64,000 bases of DNA from Oleisolibacter albus (GTDB lineage: Bacteria > Pseudomonadota > Alphaproteobacteria > Azospirillales > Azospirillaceae). Below are positions 57,358 through 64,000 of the stretch, in pieces; the stretch's first letter is position 1, and each line of letters starts with the position of its first letter. The notes under the pieces are model-generated. The model made no database searches and was not told the DNA's origin. It saw nothing but the letters and a program-made list of their open reading frames with translations. The DNA lies in contig NZ_QGNJ01000004.1 of assembly GCF_003336875.1 (NCBI RefSeq), forward strand, positions 248,001 to 312,000, in the 5' to 3' direction. Position numbers and translations under genes: made by a program.

Positions 57358-58479
57358 TCACCGGTTGCCGGCCGGTGCCGCAACCGGCGCGGCGGGGGGC
57401 GTCGCCGCCTGCGCCGCCATGGGCGTTCCTGCCGGGACCGGGCGCAGCGGCGTGCCGTCGGCGCGGGTGTCCACGGCGGCGACGACGGACAGTCCGGGCC
57501 GCAGCCGTCCGGCCAGGGGGCTGTCGGCGGGCACGGCGATGCGCACGGGGATGCGCTGCACGATCTTGGTGAAGTTGCCGGTAGCGTTCTCCGGCGGCAG
57601 CAGGCTGAAGCGGGCGCCCGACGCCGGGGCCAGGCTCTCGATCCGGCCTGTCACCGTCAGCCCGGAATAGGCGTCGATGCTCAGCCGCACCGGCTGGCCC
57701 ACCTTCAGCCCCTCGATCTGAGTCTCCTTGAAATTGGCGGTGATGTAGGCGGCCTGGACCGGCACCACCGACATCAGCTGGCTGCCGGCCCGCACATACT
57801 GACCGACGCGGGCGCCCTGGTTGCCCACCACCCCGTCCACCGGCGCCAGCAGCACCGTCTTCTCCAGATCGTTGCGGGCCAGGGTCAGGGCTGCATCGGT
57901 CTCCGACAGGCTGGCCACGGCGCCGGCCCGCTCGGTTTCCAGCACGCCCACCTGCTCCCGTTCGGCCGCCAGGGCGGCACGGGCCCGGGTCAGGGCCGCG
58001 TCCGCCTTTCCGGCATCGGCCACGGCCGTGGCCAGACGCTGCTGGCTGGCGAAGTCGCGGCCGGCCAGGGCGGCATAGCGCGTCTGGTCGCCGCGGGCGC
58101 GGGCGACCTCGGCCTCGGCCGAGGCAACGCCCGCCTCGGCCTGCCGGATCAGCGCCGCTTCCAGGGTCAGGCGGCTGTCGATATTGGCGATCTTGGCCTT
58201 GGCCGCTTCCAGCCGGGCCTCCGCCTGGGCCACCTTGGCCCGGTAGTCGCGGTCGTCGATGCGCAGCAGCACATCGCCGGCCTTGACCGGCTGATTGTCC
58301 ACCACCCGCACCTCGGCCACATAGCCCTCGACCCGCGGGGCAATGGTGGTGATGTCCGCCTCGACATAGGCGTTGTCGGTGCTTTCGATGAAGCGCCCCT
58401 CGGTCCACCAGGACCAGGCGAACCAGGCCGCCCCGGCCAGCAGCACGGGCAGCAGGAGCAGGCCGATCGTCTTCTTCAT
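57358..58479 (-). CDS. emrA: EmrA/HlyD-type membrane-fusion protein
   Basis: This 373-residue periplasmic adaptor has one N-terminal membrane helix (IGLLLLPVLLAGAAWFAWSWW). The split biotinyl-lipoyl domain (APRVEGYVAEVRVVDNQPVKAGDVLLRIDDRDY) surrounds a long coiled-coil hairpin (residues ~90-200, Ala/Glu/Arg-rich), and the barrel domain follows (QAAYITANFKETQIEGLKVGQPVRLSIDAY). It links the EmrB pump to an outer-membrane channel. First gene of the emrA-emrB-tetR operon, with promoter and palindromic operator directly upstream. Confidence 0.94.
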   Translation of the reverse strand: MKKTIGLLLLPVLLAGAAWFAWSWWTEGRFIESTDNAYVEADITTIAPRVEGYVAEVRVVDNQPVKAGDVLLRIDDRDYRAKVAQAEARLEAAKAKIANIDSRLTLEAALIRQAEAGVASAEAEVARARGDQTRYAALAGRDFASQQRLATAVADAGKADAALTRARAALAAEREQVGVLETERAGAVASLSETDAALTLARNDLEKTVLLAPVDGVVGNQGARVGQYVRAGSQLMSVVPVQAAYITANFKETQIEGLKVGQPVRLSIDAYSGLTVTGRIESLAPASGARFSLLPPENATGNFTKIVQRIPVRIAVPADSPLAGRLRPGLSVVAAVDTRADGTPLRPVPAGTPMAAQAATPPAAPVAAPAGNR

Positions 58480-58508
58480 GGCAAGCCTCGGCAGGGGAAG
58501 ATGTCCAA

Positions 58509-58538
58509 ATTATGAAACTGGACGGTCCAGTATTTCGA
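58509..58538 (-). promoter_or_regulatory. emrAB-tetR promoter with TetR operator (58517-58531)
   Basis: Reading leftward, TCGAAA, an 18-bp spacer and CATAAT form a promoter 30 bp before the emrA ATG. The spacer is filled by the perfect palindrome ACTGGAC-G-GTCCAGT, the expected position for a TetR-family repressor to block RNA polymerase. Confidence 0.75.
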
Positions 58539-58682
58539 CGGCGACTATGGGGCCGCCCTCGGCCGCGGTCAATCGCACCGTTCGGCCGGTCGACCCCGAT
58601 GCCGCCGCGGCGGCCATGCCGGGGACGCATGCGGTGTCGTGTCGATCACAGCGGGTCGATCACAGCGGATGGATGGGCGATC

Positions 58683-59855
58683 TCAGCCCAGCAGGGCGGC
58701 CAATACGGCATTGAGCCGTTCGCGCCCCGCGGCCGTGGCCCGCAGCGTGCTGCCGTCGCTGTCCAGCATGCCGTGGCGGACCAGGCGGGCCAGCCGCTCC
58801 GGCGCCACCCAATGCTCCAGATCGTGCCCGGTCTCCGCATGGACACGGGCCAGCGGCACGCCCTCGCTGAGGCGCAGCCCCATCATCAGCAGCTCGGTCA
58901 GCCGGTCCGCCGTTGCCACCGGTTCCGGCGCGTGGCCGCCGGTGCCGAGGCGCTCGACCCGCTCCAGCCAGACCTCCGGCGCCCGGTGGGTGCGGGTGCC
59001 CAGCTTCTGCCCGTCTAGGGTCAGCCGGCCATGGGCGCCGGGGCCGATGCCGACATAATCGCCATAGCGCCAGTAGGTCAGGTTGTGCCGGCTCTCCTCG
59101 CCCGGGCGGGCGTGGTTGGACACCTCATAGGCCGGCAGACCGGCTGCCGTCAGCACATCCTGGGTGGCGGCATACAATTCGCCCTGGGTGTCCTCGTCCG
59201 GGATCACCAGCGCGCCGCGGGCATGCAGCGTGTGGAACTGGGTCCCTTCCTCGATGGTCAGCTGGTACAGAGACAGATGCCCCACCGCATGGTCCAGGGC
59301 GCGGGCCAGTTCCTCGCGCCAGGCCGGCACCGTCTGGCCGGGGCGGGCATAGATCAGATCGAAGCTGTAGCGGGGGAACAACTGCCGTGCCAGAGCGATG
59401 GCGGCCAGGGCTTCTTCCGCCGAGTGGCGGCGGCCCAGGGCCTTGAGATCGGCGGCATTGAGGGCCTGGATGCCCAGGCTGACTCGGTTGACGCCGGCGG
59501 CGCGGAATGCCCGGAACTTGTCGGCCTCGACGCTGGTGGGATTGGCCTCCAGCGTCACCTCGGTGTCCGCGGGCAGGCCCCAGCGCGCATCGGCCCGGCG
59601 CAGGATGGCCTCCACCGTTTCCGGCTGCATCAGAGACGGGGTGCCACCGCCGAAGAAGACCGAAGTCAGGATACGCCCCGGCGTGCTGTCGGCGAAATGG
59701 TCCAGCTCGCGCAGCAGGGCGGCACGCCAGCGCGCATGATCCACCCCCTCCCGCACATGGGAGTTGAAGTCGCAATAGGGGCATTTGCTGGCGCAGAACG
59801 GCCAGTGGACATAAAGGGCGAAGCCGGGAAGCCTGTCGTTCATCCATCCGTCCAT
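58683..59855 (-). CDS. hemW: HemW-like radical SAM protein (heme chaperone family)
   Basis: This 390-residue radical SAM protein begins with YVHWPFCASKCPYCDFNSH, the CxxxCxxC motif with the extra Cys/aromatic context typical of HemW rather than coproporphyrinogen dehydrogenase HemN. GGGTPSLM binds SAM, and the C-terminal winged-helix region (RLARLVRHGMLDSDGSTLRATAAGRERLN) is present. HemW binds heme and delivers it to respiratory enzymes. The start is 59855 or 59843. It lies downstream of rph, rdgB and a VOC gene; rdgB-hemW linkage is common in alphaproteobacteria. Confidence 0.93.
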   Translation of the reverse strand: MDGWMNDRLPGFALYVHWPFCASKCPYCDFNSHVREGVDHARWRAALLRELDHFADSTPGRILTSVFFGGGTPSLMQPETVEAILRRADARWGLPADTEVTLEANPTSVEADKFRAFRAAGVNRVSLGIQALNAADLKALGRRHSAEEALAAIALARQLFPRYSFDLIYARPGQTVPAWREELARALDHAVGHLSLYQLTIEEGTQFHTLHARGALVIPDEDTQGELYAATQDVLTAAGLPAYEVSNHARPGEESRHNLTYWRYGDYVGIGPGAHGRLTLDGQKLGTRTHRAPEVWLERVERLGTGGHAPEPVATADRLTELLMMGLRLSEGVPLARVHAETGHDLEHWVAPERLARLVRHGMLDSDGSTLRATAAGRERLNAVLAALLG

Positions 59856-59937
59856 ACTGCGCCGGCCGGCCAGGGCACCGTTGCCCCCGCCGCTCTTCTC
59901 CGCCCCTGCGCGCCGCCCTGGTTCAAGCCGCCTGGGT

Positions 59938-60312
59938 TCAATGGTTGGCGACGAAAGCGTTCAGCTTGTTGCCGTCCGGATCGCGGAAATAGGCAGCGTA
60001 GAAGCCGCCTTCGCCGCGGGGACCCGGCGCCCCCTCGTCACGGCCGCCCAGGGACAGGGCCAACTGGTACAGCCGCTCCACCTGGGCCTTGTCCTTGGCC
60101 GCCAGCGCCACCATCACCCCGTTGCCGACGCTGGCCGGATTGCCATCGAACGGCTTCATCACGGCGATGCCAGCGGCGCCGCCGGGGCGGCCCCAGGCGA
60201 TGCCCGTGGGAAACTCCATGAAGCGCCCGACCCCCAGTTCGGCAGCGATCGCGTCGTAGAAGACGGCCGCCCTGGCCAGATCATTGGTGCCCAGCGTCAC
60301 ATATCCGATCAT
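59938..60312 (-). CDS. VOC (glyoxalase/bleomycin-resistance-like) family protein
   Basis: This 124-residue protein has the two beta-alpha-beta-beta-beta modules of the vicinal-oxygen-chelate fold. The start MIGYVTLGTNDLARAAVFYDAI and the end YAAYFRDPDGNKLNAFV with its conserved Asp-Pro-Asp-Gly-Asn-Lys are typical. Family members include glyoxalases, dioxygenases and antibiotic-binding proteins; this one cannot be assigned. It is inserted between rdgB (50 bp) and hemW on the same strand. Confidence 0.88.
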   Translation of the reverse strand: MIGYVTLGTNDLARAAVFYDAIAAELGVGRFMEFPTGIAWGRPGGAAGIAVMKPFDGNPASVGNGVMVALAAKDKAQVERLYQLALSLGGRDEGAPGPRGEGGFYAAYFRDPDGNKLNAFVANH

Positions 60313-60362
60313 GGTGTCCTCACAGTGGCGTTTCCCGCAGGCGGAGCGGCCGGACGGCCCGT

Positions 60363-61015
60363 TCAGGCCTCGGGTGGGGTGAAACAGCGGGCCACCAGTT
60401 GCCGGAAGGCGTCGGCCCGGTGGCTGATGGCGTGTTTGGCCTCCGGCTCCATCTCGGCATAGGTGATGCCGTGGCCGTCCTGGATGAAGATGGGATCGTA
60501 GCCGAAGCCCCTGGTACCCCGCGGCGGGAAGACCAGATGGCCATGGGCATAGCCCTCTACCGCCTCCACATGCCCGTCGGGCCAGGCCAGCACCAGGGCG
60601 CAGACGAAGCGGGCACGGTCGTCCTTGCGCTCGGTCGCCAGGGTCAGTTCGCGCCGCACCTTCTCCATGGCCAGGGCGAAGTCCTTCTCCGGACCGGCCC
60701 AGCGGGCCGAATAGATGCCGGGGGCGCCGTCCAGCGCGTCCACGGCCAGACCGCTGTCGTCGGCCAGGGCCGGCAGGCCGGAGGCGCGGGCGGCGGCCAG
60801 CGCCTTCAGCCGGGCATTGCCGATGAAGGTCTGTTCGGTCTCCTCCGGCTCGGCCAGATTCAAATCACCGGCCGAGGGGAAGTGGCGGACATAGGCGCCC
60901 AGCAGGGCGGCGATCTCCTTGACCTTGCCCTTGTTGTGGCTGGCGATGACCAGCGTATCGCCCTGGAAGCGCCGCGGCGTTCCCTCCGGCGACGGTGTGC
61001 CCGAGATCGTCGCGC

Positions 61016-61019
<4 letters not shown>
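60363..61019 (-). CDS. rdgB: RdgB dITP/XTP pyrophosphatase
   Basis: This 218-residue enzyme hydrolyses non-canonical purine nucleotides (dITP, XTP) to monophosphates and so keeps them out of DNA. The N-terminal substrate motif is [12 protein letters not shown] (residue ~25). [22 protein letters not shown] with the catalytic Asp, and the C-terminal GYDPIF and HRADAF are all present. The ATG at 61019 overlaps the rph stop by four bases (ATGA), a common alphaproteobacterial pairing. Confidence 0.95.
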
Positions 61020-61738
<719 letters not shown>

Positions 61739-61852
61739 CGGGACTCCAGGCAGGGATTTGTTCGCCGGCCTCTGATACTCCGGCGGGGGCAGGCGCGTCC
61801 ACCCCGCCGGCTGTCGCCTTTGCCGCTGCGGCAGCCATGACGGGCGGCCCCG

Positions 61853-61881
61853 TTGATCTCGGACCCCGCGACCACTAGACT
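61853..61881 (+). promoter_or_regulatory. promoter of hrcA
   Basis: TTGATC, a 17-bp spacer and TAGACT lie 26 bp before the hrcA ATG. No CIRCE element (TTAGCACTC-N9-GAGTGCTAA) is visible in this gap, so HrcA autoregulation here is not apparent. Confidence 0.6.
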
Positions 61882-61906
61882 CAAAGAGCAGAATCAACGG
61901 TACGAC

Positions 61907-62950
61907 ATGGGCATGATCAGTGAACTGAACCAGCGGTCCAGGGAGATCTTCCGCCACATCGTCGAAGCCTATGTGGAGACGGGCGAGCCGGTGGGGTCGC
62001 GCACCCTGTCCCGGCGCCTGACGGTGCAGCTGTCCCCGGCCACCATCCGCAACGTCATGGCCGATCTGGAGGATCTGGGGCTGCTGAAGGCGCCGCACAC
62101 CTCGGCCGGGCGCGTGCCCACCGATGCCGGCCTGCGCCTGTTCGTCGACGGGCTGTTGCAGGTGGGCGATCTCAGCGAGCGCGAGCGCGAGGATATCGAG
62201 GCCGTCTGCGCTACCCGTGGCCGCTCGGTGCCGCAGGTGCTGGAGGAGGCGACCAATCTGCTGTCCGGCCTGTCCAGCTGTGCCGGGCTGGTGATGGCGC
62301 CCAAGACCGACCGGCCGCTGAAGCATATCGAATTCGTCAACCTGTCGCCGGGCAAGGCCCTGGTGGTGCTGGTGACGGAGGACGGGCTGGTGGAGAACCG
62401 GGTGGTGGAGGTGCCGCTGGGCCTGCCTCCCTCGGCCCTGCAGATGGCCAGCAATTATCTCAATGCCAAGGTCGTCGGCGGGACCCTGGCCGACGCGCGC
62501 AGCACCATCCAACGCGAGATCGAGGAACAGCGCACCCAGCTGGACCTGCTGACCCAGAAGGTGGTGGAGACGGGGCTGGCCACCTGGTCCAGCACCGGGT
62601 CGGGCGGCGGGTACCTCATCGTGCGCGGGCAGGCCAAGCTGCTGGAGGATGTCACCGCCCTATCGGACCTGGAGCGCATCCGCAGCCTGTTCGAAGCGCT
62701 GGATACGCGCGAGCAGATGGTCCGGCTGCTGGACGCCACCGGCAAGGGCGAGGGGGTGCAGATCTTCATCGGCGCGGAGAACGACCTGTTCCGCCATGCC
62801 GGCTGCTCCATGATCATCAGCCCCTACAGCAACACCAAGGAACAGATCGTCGGTGCCATCGGCGTCATCGGCCCGACCCGAATCAACTATGCCCGCATCA
62901 TCCCCATGGTGGACTATACGGCCCGCGTTATCGGGCGCCTGATCGGCTGA
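61907..62950 (+). CDS. hrcA: HrcA heat-inducible transcription repressor
   Basis: This 347-residue repressor has an N-terminal winged helix ([32 protein letters not shown], residues ~30-62), a GAF-like domain and the inserted dimerisation domain. HrcA binds CIRCE elements upstream of groESL and related heat-shock genes and needs GroEL for activity. The ATG at 61907 is used; 61913 is an alternative. It is followed by grpE, 190 bp downstream, and is divergent from rph, a conserved proteobacterial arrangement. Confidence 0.95.
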   Translation: MGMISELNQRSREIFRHIVEAYVETGEPVGSRTLSRRLTVQLSPATIRNVMADLEDLGLLKAPHTSAGRVPTDAGLRLFVDGLLQVGDLSEREREDIEAVCATRGRSVPQVLEEATNLLSGLSSCAGLVMAPKTDRPLKHIEFVNLSPGKALVVLVTEDGLVENRVVEVPLGLPPSALQMASNYLNAKVVGGTLADARSTIQREIEEQRTQLDLLTQKVVETGLATWSSTGSGGGYLIVRGQAKLLEDVTALSDLERIRSLFEALDTREQMVRLLDATGKGEGVQIFIGAENDLFRHAGCSMIISPYSNTKEQIVGAIGVIGPTRINYARIIPMVDYTARVIGRLIG

Positions 62951-63140
62951 GCCGCCGCGGGGCTTCGGAGAGGGGGCGGGTGATCCGCACCGCTTTTCCC
63001 CTCGACGGGCGGTGTCCGCATTCTTATCTGCTGAGGCAATCTCTCGACAGCAGCGGCAAAGCTGCCTAAACGAAGGCGCGCGGACCCGACCGCCGCCGAT
63101 CCGTCCAAGACCCGTCCGAAGTGAATCCGAGGCCCTGAGA

Positions 63141-63722
63141 ATGAGCGAAACGAACAATACGCCGGAGACCGACGTCACAGCCGACGGTGCCACCCCTGAA
63201 AGCAAGGCCGCCCCGTCCGCCGACCGCACGGCCGCCCTGGAGGCCGAGGTGGCCACGCTGAAGGACCAGCTGCTGCGCGCCCTGGCCGAAACCGAGAATG
63301 TCCGCCGCCGCAGCGAGCGCGAGCGCGAGGACACGGCCAAGTACGCCGTCTCCAAGTTCGCCAAGGACCTTCTGGCCGTCGCCGACAATCTGCGCCGCGC
63401 CATCGAGGCCGTGCCGGCCGAGACCCGCGAACAGGATCAGGCCGTGAACAGCCTGCTGACTGGGGTGGAAGCCACCGAGCGCCAGTTGGCCGCCGCCTTC
63501 GAGCGTGCCGGCATCGCCCGCATGGAGGTGCTGGAGAAGCCGGCCGATCCCAACTTCCACCAGATCATGATGGAGGTGGAGGGCACCGGCAAGGCGGCGG
63601 GGACCGTGGTCCAGGTGCTGCAGTCCGGCTACACCATCCATGGCCGTCTGCTGCGCGAGGCCATCGTCGGAGTCGCCAAGGGCGGTGCCGCCGATCCGGC
63701 CAAGCTGGATACCAACGCCTGA
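63141..63722 (+). CDS. grpE: GrpE nucleotide exchange factor
   Basis: This 193-residue co-chaperone promotes ADP release from DnaK. An acidic, disordered N terminus leads into a long coiled-coil helix (LEAEVATLKDQLLRALAETENVRRRSEREREDTAKYAVSKFAKDLL, residues ~35-80). The C-terminal beta domain contains the signature PADPNFHQIMMEV...GTVVQVLQSGYTIHGRLLREAIVGV. The ATG at 63141 is chosen; upstream in-frame codons are intergenic. A strong terminator follows. It is a heat-shock gene with hrcA upstream. Confidence 0.96.
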   Translation: MSETNNTPETDVTADGATPESKAAPSADRTAALEAEVATLKDQLLRALAETENVRRRSEREREDTAKYAVSKFAKDLLAVADNLRRAIEAVPAETREQDQAVNSLLTGVEATERQLAAAFERAGIARMEVLEKPADPNFHQIMMEVEGTGKAAGTVVQVLQSGYTIHGRLLREAIVGVAKGGAADPAKLDTNA

Positions 63723-63752
63723 CCCGACGGCCCCCGGGATACGTCGACAAGG

Positions 63753-63782
63753 AAAGGGCGCCCGCTGCGGCGCCCTTTTTTT
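63753..63782 (+). terminator. Rho-independent terminator after grpE
   Basis: The perfect stem AAAGGGCGCC, loop CGCTGC, GGCGCCCTTT is followed by more T residues. Confidence 0.95.
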
Positions 63783-63806
63783 CATGGGACAGGATGGGTG
63801 TGGCGC

Positions 63807-64000
63807 TTACGCCTCCCCGTACCCCTCCACCACGGTCGGATCGGCGCCTAACCCCTGCAACAGGGCCAGAACGGCGGTCAGGGCCGCGTCCAGCGCCGCC
63901 GGATCGGTGGTGCGCAACACCAGGGCGGTGGAGACCCTGCCCTGGCGGAAGCTGGGATAGCTGCCGATGTCCACGGCTGGATGATCGGCGGCCAGGGCGC
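63807..64000 (-). CDS. molybdopterin-binding-domain (CinA N-domain-like) protein, C-terminal part only
   Basis: Only the last 64 residues are in the window. They read ...HPAVDIGSYPSFRQGRVSTALVLR and end in LLQGLGADPTVVEGYGEA. The GSYP motif and the pattern after it match the C-terminal end of competence/damage-inducible protein A-like proteins carrying a MoaB/Mog-type molybdopterin-binding domain. The start and catalytic part lie beyond the right edge. Function beyond the domain is unknown. Confidence 0.75.
   Translation of the reverse strand, partial: ALAADHPAVDIGSYPSFRQGRVSTALVLRTTDPAALDAALTAVLALLQGLGADPTVVEGYGEA

Noticed and set aside
61739-61906. A CIRCE element upstream of hrcA
   Set aside because: I looked for TTAGCACTC-N9-GAGTGCTAA and found only a sigma-70-type promoter.

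Overview
The window is a gene-dense, roughly 65-70% GC stretch of what looks like an alphaproteobacterial chromosome, most plausibly Rhodospirillales/Azospirillaceae-like. The pointers are the alphaproteobacterial tamA-tamB pair, the LDH-like dehydrogenase-sucCDAB-lpd order, coq7 (ubiquinone synthesis), phaA-phaB (polyhydroxybutyrate), divergent rph-rdgB and hrcA-grpE, and a high proportion of GTG/TTG starts. The genus is inferred from gene content only. I see no insertion sequence, CRISPR array, integrase or intact prophage.

Layout. 1-6.5 kb: a truncated BLUF blue-light receptor, a short-chain dehydrogenase, the uracil-DNA glycosylase UdgX, a radical SAM protein, a methyltransferase, and an Lrp-type regulator with an aromatic-amino-acid-exporter-like EamA gene, beside a LysE-family exporter. 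6.5-9.1 kb: a peroxide-defence block (ahpC, ahpD, divergent oxyR). 9.1-17.8 kb: the outer-membrane assembly operon tamA-tamB, divergent from the ribosome GTPase typA, which has a terminator-like hairpin in its leader. 17.8-21 kb: an 820-bp gap carrying palindromes and a tandem 21-22 bp repeat, then phaA, phaB and a Nudix hydrolase.

21-35.5 kb is the most distinctive part. A DctB/DctD-like two-component pair is followed by a palindrome and a well-matched sigma-54 (-24/-12) promoter. These precede a DASS-family carboxylate transporter, an L-lactate/malate dehydrogenase homologue with an unusual specificity residue, and the complete sucC-sucD-sucA-sucB-lpd set. Together they read as a substrate-inducible route: sense an external carboxylate, import it, oxidise it, and pass it through 2-oxoglutarate dehydrogenase and succinyl-CoA synthetase. 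It is probably a paralogue of the housekeeping TCA operon.

35.5-45.3 kb: tRNA-Leu(CAA), dsbB-coq7, an HNH endonuclease, a carboxylesterase, gluQ, a small protein ending in a FliM-like CheY-binding peptide, an MHS-family transporter with a large extracytoplasmic insertion, an orphan NarL-type response regulator, an iron alcohol dehydrogenase, and cdd-deoC. 45.3-54 kb: a Tat-exported molybdenum hydroxylase pair (IorAB type), comM, a tandem retropepsin, an EamA transporter and a DUF3667 membrane protein with an AT-rich core. 54-58.5 kb: two candidate small genes and a MarR regulator behind repeated promoter/operator palindromes, then an emrA-emrB-tetR efflux operon with a visible operator. 58.5-64 kb: hemW, a VOC protein, rdgB and rph on one strand, hrcA and grpE on the other, and a partial molybdopterin-binding-domain gene at the right edge.
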